A stretch of DNA of 59,007 nucleotides from positions 1-59,007 of the forward strand of contig JAOPGA020000237.1 of NCBI GenBank assembly GCA_026419775.2. Reading direction: 5' to 3'. Source of the DNA: Acrasis kona (lineage: Eukaryota; Heterolobosea; Eutetramitea; Acrasida; Acrasidae). Both the position numbers and the translations under genes were made by a program. The notes below the pieces were generated by a model. That model searched no databases, was not told the origin of the DNA, and worked only from the letters and a program-made list of their open reading frames with translations. Positions 51,801 to 59,007 of this stretch are shown here, piece by piece (the stretch's first letter is position 1; each line of letters opens with the position of its first letter).

Positions 51801-54103
51801 CCGACTCTCCATAGAACCGATTGTTCTTCTTCTTGGTCGTTTAGGTAACGATCTCTTAATTGTTTTGTGAGGTAGGAATGTAACAAGTCACCAAGCGTCG
51901 AAGCTACTTTGTTGATATTTCCAATGATACAGGGCAGGGAATGGATTCCGTCGTTGTAAAGGTCGACGCACATGTCGAAAGCCGATTCGTACATTCCACA
52001 TGCAAAGTAGACTTGAACGCGTTGTTGCCAGTCTAGAACGCGACTGGCACGTGATTGGTGTAGGCCTAATAAATGTATCGTGTTTGATTCGTGTTTGATG
52101 CGTATGCGATTGGGTTGACTCGGAGTGAGATGTGTAAGTGATGTGGAGGCGACGCTGACGGTATCTTTGATCGTTCAAATCACGAATGGCACTCTTTAGT
52201 ACCAACTTGTCTAATTCTTGATTTAAAAGTGATGATGTGGTGGATGATGGAGTGACTTGATTACTGATGCGAATGGGTACGTGTTGCATCATGTCAACGT
52301 TTAAAACTCCCAAATGTGAAATGTTGATATCCTCTCCAACGTGTGTTGATGTGCAGTACGGATCCACATAACTCATTCTTTCGTAGGAACGGTCCATGAT
52401 TACGAGACAAGTACTAGCTACCCAGTTCATCCGACCAACATTAAATGGAGCAATCATTTCCGTTTCTGATTCAGCGCTAAAGACGCCACTGCAATTGTAA
52501 ATAAAACATTAATGATTTTTCACATACTCTTTGTTATGGATCATGAATGTTGAAATTTTGTTTCCAAAAGATACAGCCAGAACGGGTTTGGTAGTTGTTT
52601 GCGGCATGACGTCATAATCTCCATCTGGTAATTGACATGACTTCCATGACACGCATGGGAGTGAATTAGTTGATCGGTCCATTATGACTCTTAATGTAGT
52701 GCTACCCACGCGGATCACAACGCGGTCAACCAAAACAAGAGCGATGATGGTGGTGGCATCATAAGCGTCGTAACTTCCATCAACAATGTGTTTTTCGCTT
52801 TTAGCAAGTATTTGTGCATCAATCAAATTTAAGGATCGTAATAAAGGGTCTGNTTTCTGAGGAAGTGACAACCAGTTCATTAATGATTTGGGTTCTAGAA
52901 AAATTAATGTTGGTGAGTGAGTAATTAATTACCTTGTACATCACCAGTGGAACCTACTAGATCTAAGCTTAGCACTTCAGTGTCTACTACTGTGACACCA
53001 AGAACTCTTGTGACTTTTAACAACTTCACTTGGTTTCGGTCATGACAAACAAATGTTGATCTCTCCGAACAAATGTTCAGGACACAACTGTCAAAGACAT
53101 TATTGATGACTTTGATGGGTGTGTAGTTGGATGTGTTCCAAAGTGTTACGGATCCATTAGAATAACCAGCTGCTAGTAATCTGGTAGTTTCGGCTTCCTG
53201 TTGAGGTTAATAAAAAAGTAAAAAATGAAATGTTACAGATGAAGTTTGGTCGCTAATCACAATTCTTCCACCAAACGAGAGACAGGTTATGCTGATTGTG
53301 ATTAAATGGTCATCGGACTGTTTGTTTCCCATGATGGCAAGCCTCTTTTGTTCTTTTCTGTCATACAACAATATAAGTCCTAAAGTTGTCCCCACTGCAA
53401 TGTGTCTGCTTGACACTTTAATAATGTTGGCCTCTCCTGTTCTTCTGCGCATCTATAATATTAATTAACTGGTACATGTTGTACTTACATCTTTCGAAGT
53501 AACATCTTCTTGGAAAGTGCGCAATTGAATATGTCTTGATATTCTCTTGGCATTCTTCTCTTTTTGCTCCTGGGTTATTGTTTGGTTTGACAACAATGAC
53601 TCCAGGCCAATGATTTTGTTCTTTCTTCTTTCATCGCGTCGTTCCTTCACCACTTCAAACTTTTTTCTGCTGGTTTTTGTATCATAATAATCCCCGTAAT
53701 CAATGGTCTCATCATAAAGTGGATATTCATCCTCATCAATCTCCTGAAGTATAGATTTTAAATGGTCAACTGATGGCTCTGTCGACACCTTGTCCTCTCC
53801 AAGATCCTGTTCCAAAGATTGCTCTCTCCTTCCAATGGATGTGGTATCAAAGCTCTGAAAAGAGAACGTCCTCTTCTTTTTGTCCGCATGTTGATTATGT
53901 TCGAATACCTGTCCAACCAGTTCATCATTTTCAAAATCTTGCACATGGTGTTGACGTTCCCTTTGTTCATAATCCCCCTCGTCATCACTTAACTGGTCTT
54001 GATAGTCACTAAGGTCATCTTGATAAATGTCATCATCGGACACATCAGAGAATTGATCTCTGAGCGACGACAAAATCTGAAGGGAGTGGCCTCCTTCCGT
54101 CAT
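48839..54103 (-). CDS. VPS8: VPS8, CORVET tethering complex subunit
   Basis: Six exons: 54103-53489, 53452-53237, 53197-52933, 52894-52528, 52488-52184, 52164-48839; introns 36, 39, 38, 39 and a doubtful 19 bases; 1697 residues. N-terminal acidic disordered stretch (1-200); propeller with IAVGTTLGLILLYDR, LAAGYSNGSVTLWNT, DTEVLSLDL and VASTSLTHLTP; helical solenoid from RVLDWQQRVQVYFACGMYES; coiled section near 1280; C-terminal RING (TCGLC, DCGHAYHDLC, CPCC) followed by a Lys run. VPS8 binds Rab5 and tethers endosomes. Between exons 5 and 6 the frame breaks at 52165-52183. Base 52853 is N. Confidence 0.85.
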
Positions 54104-54182
54104 CAGAATCGTTTGAAGATTTTGAAAGAACCAAAAAAAACATCAATGACAGTGAGTGATATGACAAGTTTTATTTTACAAT

Positions 54183-55976
54183 TTAAGCGAGATGAGAAGG
54201 CACACCCTTCCATTTTGCTTCCAAGATATTCTTGAATAAAGTCACTTCGCCGTTCAACGCTTGCTCTAGATCATTCTTCGAAACCAAGGCCGACACGATG
54301 GAGTTTGTATTAATACTTTCGTTCGCTTTCTTCTTCTCAATCTTCAAGAAGCTCTGGTCCACCAATGACTTGCAACTGTTCATCAACGAAGTATCGGATT
54401 CGGCTATTTGAATGTTGTGTTGTGCGGAAAGACTTTTAAAGTAGTTAATTAAACCTCCAATGTTAAAAGTTTGATTGACTCCTTGATGTTCTTTAAATAA
54501 CCAACTAGCGCACAATAAAAGTTTTTGTTGGAAGGGAAGCGCTTTGATGGAAGAAAGTTTTGATGTTGATGTGTAGTACTTTGAATATACAGCATTAACG
54601 TTTGCTAGACCAATGACTGATCCTTCCTTACATTCTGATAAGCACTTCTTAGCAACATCTAACGCAGTCCTGACTCCTCCTTCGACTAGACATTTATTTG
54701 CAATCATGTTGACGGCTGCATCATTGAACAGAACTCCATCTCCAACGGCTAAGCGAATTCTTTCGTAAAGAATTTGTTTGATGGCATCTTTTTTGTAAGT
54801 GCAAAAAGTGATTTTGTGGTTGAATTGTTGTACAGTTTCTCCTACGAGCTCATTTGCGATACCCACTACGATAAGGCTTGATGATGTGGTCATCTCCAAA
54901 ATACGTTCTTTTAATTCGTATGGAAGGGCTTCTACTTCGTCAAGGATAAGCACGACGGCGTTGTCTTTCATTTGTCTCACCTCCCTGCAGATGTCTTCAA
55001 AAGTGATTTCGTCAGCATCCAGGAAGAGTGCCGCACACATGAACTTTAAAAGTAAGGGTTCTGTTTTACATGACATGCAGTTTAGCAGGATGCTGGTCGT
55101 GTTGGGGTATCTGTTGATGACTTGTGTAATTAATGTGGTTTTTCCAGTTCCCGGTTGCCCTGAAACAAAGATGCTTGATCCAATGCCCTTCTTGGTGGTG
55201 TTTGAAATAATGTCTGTGAATTGTTTTAGTTCTTGTTCCCTTCCATGTAAATTAAATTCAAAGTTTGCAAGACCATCTCTTGAGAGTGCTTTTCTTGCAT
55301 TTGAAATCTTTTGTTCCCAAGTAAGTCCTTCAACATTGGTTGGTAATTCTTGAGCAGGGTCTCTTAGAACTGGTGTAGTTGGTTTGTCCTTGGATGGTTT
55401 TGTTGGGGTTGTCCGGTTCCTTGTAACTGTTCCCGTTGTTACGAATGGACTCTTCTTCAAGTTTTTGATTGGTGTGGTGAATGTTGTTGTCTCCGTTATT
55501 ACTTCACTATTTTGTGGTTGTTTGGCTTCAAAGTTTTGCGTTTTTCGTTTCCTTGATTTAATCGGGGTTGTGCTTGTAATTTCATCCATCTTGTCGATTT
55601 GTTTTTGTTCGGTATCTTGTTTTTTTTCAGCAATTTGTTCGGTGGGTAAATCTGATACAATCTCTGTCCTCGTTTTCTTTTTTAAGGGTGATGAAATTTC
55701 AATGGCACTGTCGGAAGTACAGTTTGTAATTTTCTTTGGCCTTGGTCTTTTTGTTTCCTTCTTGATTTCTACTGGTGGGTTGAAGGTTTCATCTCCTGAC
55801 TCCTCTGTCAAAACTGGATCCTCATGCTCCACTTTGATGACACCTGATGCTTTTGCATTCTCAGAACCAAGCCTTATAAGATGGTCAGCAACGAGGGTTA
55901 ATACTTTTCGTAGGGCTTGCTCGTTCATACGAGCCAAAGCCAAAGTAAATTCCTCAGCCACTTCATTGTCACACAT
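54183..55976 (-). CDS. CDC6: CDC6/ORC1-type AAA+ ATPase, replication licensing
   Basis: 597 residues, single exon. The N-terminal 230 residues are disordered and rich in basic and T-P sites (TPIK, TTPTK, TTPVLRDP), typical of CDK-regulated licensing factors. AAA+ domain: Walker A FVSGQPGTGKTTLI, Walker B VVLILDEVEALP, sensor IVVGIANE, sensor 2 near EGGVRTALDVA. A winged-helix domain follows. With ORC it loads MCM on origins. There is no BAH domain, which favours CDC6 over ORC1, but the two cannot be separated firmly. Confidence 0.82.
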   Translation of the reverse strand: MCDNEVAEEFTLALARMNEQALRKVLTLVADHLIRLGSENAKASGVIKVEHEDPVLTEESGDETFNPPVEIKKETKRPRPKKITNCTSDSAIEISSPLKKKTRTEIVSDLPTEQIAEKKQDTEQKQIDKMDEITSTTPIKSRKRKTQNFEAKQPQNSEVITETTTFTTPIKNLKKSPFVTTGTVTRNRTTPTKPSKDKPTTPVLRDPAQELPTNVEGLTWEQKISNARKALSRDGLANFEFNLHGREQELKQFTDIISNTTKKGIGSSIFVSGQPGTGKTTLITQVINRYPNTTSILLNCMSCKTEPLLLKFMCAALFLDADEITFEDICREVRQMKDNAVVLILDEVEALPYELKERILEMTTSSSLIVVGIANELVGETVQQFNHKITFCTYKKDAIKQILYERIRLAVGDGVLFNDAAVNMIANKCLVEGGVRTALDVAKKCLSECKEGSVIGLANVNAVYSKYYTSTSKLSSIKALPFQQKLLLCASWLFKEHQGVNQTFNIGGLINYFKSLSAQHNIQIAESDTSLMNSCKSLVDQSFLKIEKKKANESINTNSIVSALVSKNDLEQALNGEVTLFKNILEAKWKGVPSHLA

Positions 55977-56050
55977 TTCAATTTATTTTTTAACGATAAA
56001 ATTTCAGACGCGAATATCTGGTTGACAAAATATATTTTAATACAACGACT

Positions 56051-57013
56051 TTACATCATGAAATAATCAATGCTTGCGTGGTCCATTTTAACGGCCGAAT
56101 CTTTTTCCTTCCTATGAGATTTAGGAGCCGCCTCGTAAGTATTAAAGAATCTATTCAACTTGTCATCAATCTCCATTATAGTGCCTAAATTTCCGCAACG
56201 GTAGCAATAGTTTGGAGCACTCCACACGGTGATAAATGTATCATTCCATAAACTTTGATAACCATCCATACATAGTTGGTTAGATCTCACGATAAGGCTT
56301 ATGTTATTATTGTGAAGGAATCGGTCGACCACATCTTTTCCGAACGCAAAACCTGCACCGCGATGAGATAGATTACAACCAGTTTCTCTTGTGGGATCAG
56401 GGTCGCTCCACAGTAAATCCGTAAGGGCACCTTCTGCGGGAACATCTTTGAATCTTTCGAGCACTCTGATTTGATCGAGTGTTGTTATTGCAGGGCTCAG
56501 ACCTCCGTGTACACAGAATACAGTCCCATCAATTAGTGCAGCAACCGTGAGGTAATCAAACATCCCTGTAAAGTGCTTCCATACATTTACATTTCCATAC
56601 TTTTTCATGCATTCGGTGTAAAAACCATATATTTGGGTGATCTGGCGTGACTCGTGGTTTCCCCTCAACATTGTGATTCTACCTCTATATCTGAGCTTGT
56701 AACATGTAAGTAAAGATATGGTCTCCACGGAATAACCACCCCTGTCCACATAATTCCCAAGGAACAAATAGTTAGTGTCTGGTATTTTACCTCCAATTCG
56801 AAACATCTCCTTTACATCGTAAAACTGTCCATGAACGTCGCCGACTATGGTTACTGGAGACTTTATATTTTGCACGTTCGCTTCTTCCAAAAGTAGCTCC
56901 CTAACCTTCTCACAAATGTACTTAACTTCGTGTTCTGTCAACAGTTCACCGCTTTCTAACCGAGCTATACATTTGTCTACATCAACCACCGCTTGAGCCA
57001 TCCTTTCCAACAA
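56051..57013 (-). CDS. PPP-family Ser/Thr phosphatase (PP4/PP2A-like) with altered metal ligands
   Basis: 320 residues, single exon. The fold is full length: IVGDVHGQFYD, YLFLGNYVDRGGYSVETI, MLRGNHESRQITQIYGFY, FCVHGGLSPAITTLDQIR, LLWSDPDPT, NLSHRGAGFAFGKDVVDRFL, VRSNQLCMDGY, VWSAPNYCYRCGNLG, ending DYFMM (cf. the usual DYFL). The metal-bridging Asp of GDYVDRG is N87 and the metal-ligand His of RAHQ is N245. D and H in GDVHG, N and H in RGNHE, and the other His are kept. Activity may be lost or changed. The RGCG-NCYRC region supports a PP4/PP2A clade. Confidence 0.9.
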   Translation of the reverse strand: MLERMAQAVVDVDKCIARLESGELLTEHEVKYICEKVRELLLEEANVQNIKSPVTIVGDVHGQFYDVKEMFRIGGKIPDTNYLFLGNYVDRGGYSVETISLLTCYKLRYRGRITMLRGNHESRQITQIYGFYTECMKKYGNVNVWKHFTGMFDYLTVAALIDGTVFCVHGGLSPAITTLDQIRVLERFKDVPAEGALTDLLWSDPDPTRETGCNLSHRGAGFAFGKDVVDRFLHNNNISLIVRSNQLCMDGYQSLWNDTFITVWSAPNYCYRCGNLGTIMEIDDKLNRFFNTYEAAPKSHRKEKDSAVKMDHASIDYFMM

Positions 57014-57420
57014 TTGACAGTGACATCAGGATAACTTACAATGAGATTCACACTATGTAACTAAAATATCAAATTTAATATTACAGGAGGACCACATTGA
57101 GGAGAGGTTTTCACTCCAGGACCTTGATTTATGATTGACGCACTTGATTTTTGCGTACATCAATGAGGAGCACAGAGTATAAATATTTGTCATACAACAC
57201 CAATTATCAGTATGATGATAAGCTCGATGCCTTCCTCTCTGATGGACCTTAACTTTTTATAACCCTAGCAATAAATTTAATTTCCAGCACCAACCTTTTA
57301 ATTGTGAGACTTTTTTGAGGTGAACGACGAAAATTACAGACTTTTCGTTGTCTGCCTTTTAGTATTCAGATATTCAAGGTCGAATAACGAAAAATAATGA
57401 ATTTTGAAAAGTATTTTACT
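57014..57420. other. Spacer, no gene seen
   Basis: AT-rich spacer with an array of short poly-T and CATTG motifs; no ORF or RNA recognised. Confidence 0.45.
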
Positions 57421-58261
57421 TCAAGCAATGACGATTGATCTTGGCGTTGGAGCTTTCTTTTTGTTCTGCTCTTCGTCTTCGTCATCCTGACTATCTTCAA
57501 CCTCCTCTTCCGAATCTGTTTCTTTCTCCTCTTCTTGCTCATCTCTTTTCTCGGTCTCCTTCTCAACTTCGTCTTCCTTTTCTTCAGGCGCTTTCTTTTT
57601 TGAATTTGCCTTCTGTGGTGGGTCTGCTTGTTTGCTTTTCGATGATTTCTTCGCATCCTTATCTGGGGTCTTGCCCTCTGATTTCTTTGCCTTTTTAACA
57701 GGGGCCTCTTTTGGTTCTTCCTCAGCTTTGCGCTTGAATGCATTTGCTTTCGCCTTTTTTGGTGCCTTCGCTTTTGGAGTTTGTTCCTTCTTCTGTTTGT
57801 TATGTGATCCAATCGGCCTTCCCACCTTGCTCTTCCTGTTTGCGAACGAATTAATAGCAGACAGTAGGCTGTCTTCGATTCTCTCAATTGCTGACTCCGT
57901 GTTAGAAATGTTGAAGGCAAAGTACAACTTGTGGAATCCTGTCAAAGTTAGAAATATGGAATTTCTGCGACTTCTCAGATACATTCGTTATTTCCTCGTC
58001 CTTATATTTCTTGATTTTCTCTGTGACGTCCGAGAATGCGCCGCTCAACTCTCTTCTGACGTCATGTAGTGATTTTCCTGGTGCGTATTTCAAGACTTCA
58101 AGGATAACGCCATAAAGTGGCTGTGATAGGAGTGGTAGGGAAATGGAAAAGTTGGATAGAATTAGGAGCTGATAGATCTGACAGAGTGGGTTCTCTGAAT
58201 ATGAAGTTTCATTTCCTTCGCTATCCTCGTTGGTTGCTGCAGTGTCAATTTTTGTTGCCAT
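57421..58261 (-). CDS. Acidic/basic nuclear protein with AT-hook-like motif
   Basis: Exons 58261-57926 and 57894-57421 (31-base intron with an unusual acceptor, or 34 if the donor is the upstream GTTGTA), 269 residues. The N-terminal half is helical (PLYGVILEVLKYAPGKSLHD). SKVGRPIGSHNKQ has the GRP core of an AT-hook. A Lys/Ala-rich linker follows (KAEEEPKEAPVKKAKK), then a long acidic segment (EKETEKRDEQEEEKETDSEE). Probably a nuclear, chromatin-associated protein; no family recognised. Confidence 0.6.
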
Positions 58262-58293
58262 TTTTTAAGGTTACCCTACTAACGTTGTCTCAC

Positions 58294-59007
58294 ATGCTTT
58301 ATAGTGTTTTTTCGGTCGACAGATTTCTGGACGTCAACTAAGAATGTTCTTGGAACTTTTATTACAAAATATGGAAACATATCAGCCCTATCACAAATAC
58401 CGAAGTTGGACGGAGTACTTTTTTTCGTCATAAGAAAAGGATCTTTGAGGAGGATGTAAAAAGCAACGAAGAACCTAATGTCGACGTAAATGTTGAGGAT
58501 GAGGATGTTGGTGATGTGGACTCGGCTGCCCAAGAATCTTACCATGATTGGACAAGTGAATCAGACGAAGAAGAAATTAGAGAATACGTTGACATGAGTG
58601 ATTCAGACTCTGAAGACGAGTACTCTGAGTGCGATGACAGCGCCGAACGAAATGCTGGATATAACCCTCGAGATTACCAACACCATTGGAACAATTTTTT
58701 TCATGAAGCATTTAAATCATACAAACCACAACAACATTTAACAGCATTTTGGAGATGTTTTAATGATACATTTAGTATTGTTTCTTCTCGCCATACAAAC
58801 AAAACATCGACTCGCTGATGCAGTAATGGATTCAATTCTGCTTTTCATTGCCTCACTTAGAGCAGACGTGCCATTGAAGATTGCAACAATCAAAAAACAT
58901 ATGTATGAGTTTGGAATTCCAGTGTTTGAGTTTAGTACATGGAGGGGCAACCAGAATCGAAGTAATTTTAAATGATCATTCTGTTGGTCCAATATTATCT
59001 TGATGTT
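58294..59007 (+). CDS. Transposon-like protein, cut by window edge
   Basis: A possible first exon (58294-58303) joins by a 39-base intron to 58343, giving MLYKCSWNFYYKIWKHISP and RSTFFRHKKR, an N-terminal Cys/His zinc-type motif of the sort found ahead of acidic spacers in some transposase-like proteins. An acidic stretch (WTSESDEEEIREYVDMSDSD) and HLTAFWRCFNDTF follow; then the frame changes and continues as TKHRLADAVMDSILLFIASL, resembling a region of tnp2-like transposases. The shift near 58760 can be read as a 50-base intron or as a disabled frame. The ORF ends at 58975 near the edge. Confidence 0.4.

Noticed and set aside
55384-56025. Plus-strand ORF of 213 codons
   Set aside because: Antisense shadow of the disordered N-terminus of the CDC6-type gene, whose AAA+ domain fixes the coding strand.
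57366-57920. 184-codon minus-strand ORF rich in Arg
   Set aside because: It is the +1 shadow of the Lys/Glu-rich nuclear protein; only the other frame joins the upstream exon into a sensible sequence.
1-59007. Reassigned stop codon (ciliate-like code)
   Set aside because: TAA, TAG and TGA all end recognisable full-length genes (for example RPS15, WD40 protein, UEV-RING) at the expected place.
1-59007. CRISPR arrays or bacterial operons
   Set aside because: No direct repeats with unique spacers; introns, a uS19 of eukaryotic type and poly(A)-like signals show nuclear DNA.

Overview
This window is nuclear DNA from a unicellular eukaryote with a compact genome. Base composition is AT-rich, the standard code is used (TAA, TAG and TGA all end genes), genes are packed on both strands, and most introns are only about 24-64 bases, with GT-AG ends and often a CTAAY motif close to the acceptor. 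Gene content (CORVET VPS8, CDC6, a UEV/TSG101-type protein, LMBR1, RGS, a MAP kinase kinase, RPS15, kinesin, PPP phosphatase) is general eukaryotic. Low-complexity Q/N/T/S tracts and the RGS, Skp1-type prolyl-hydroxylase and GPI-tail style proteins suggest a free-living amoeboid protist (amoebozoan or heterolobosean), but the lineage cannot be fixed from the sequence alone. Four ambiguous bases (40581, 41241, 41244, 52853) show a draft assembly.

Layout. 1-7.3 kb: the end of a giant charge-segregated low-complexity protein, a secreted GMC oxidoreductase with three identical Cys modules, and a small unknown ORF. 7.8-10.1 kb: two convergent spliced genes ending in near-twin RING fingers (UEV-RING and ankyrin-coil-RING). 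10.4-18.3 kb (minus strand): a ten-exon double-BTB protein with nucleotidyltransferase-like motifs, an LMBR1-type membrane protein, a FANCB-like propeller protein and a BRCT protein. 18.8-26.4 kb: a 2OG-Fe(II) prolyl hydroxylase, a Nudix-like fragment, an unknown coiled-coil protein, a CCCH-RCC1 fusion, an aquaporin-like protein that has lost its second NPA box, and a MAP kinase kinase. 26.4-32.7 kb: an NT-C2 protein, an RGS-START protein, an MFS transporter and a PhyH dioxygenase. 32.8-34.5 kb: a gene-poor stretch with two tRNA genes, one of them carrying an 11-base insert in the T-loop.

34.5-48.8 kb: an NmrA-like reductase, a WD40 protein, a multi-pass membrane protein, an N-terminal kinesin with an IQ motif, glutaredoxin, a pair of divergent unknown genes overlapping at their 5' ends, a PPPDE peptidase, a type I membrane glycoprotein, a DUF676 lipase, a secreted protein, RPS15 and a WDR54-like propeller. 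48.8-59 kb: VPS8, CDC6, a PP4/PP2A-type phosphatase with two metal ligands changed to Asn, an acidic nuclear protein, and at the right edge a transposon-like ORF.

Many genes were rebuilt by joining ORFs across short introns. In every join the exon phases add up, and the products read as continuous domains, which is the main evidence for the models. Functional themes are endosomal trafficking and ubiquitin (UEV-RING, ANK-RING, VPS8, PPPDE), DNA replication and repair (CDC6, FANCB-like, BRCT) and G-protein/MAPK signalling. There is no operon structure.
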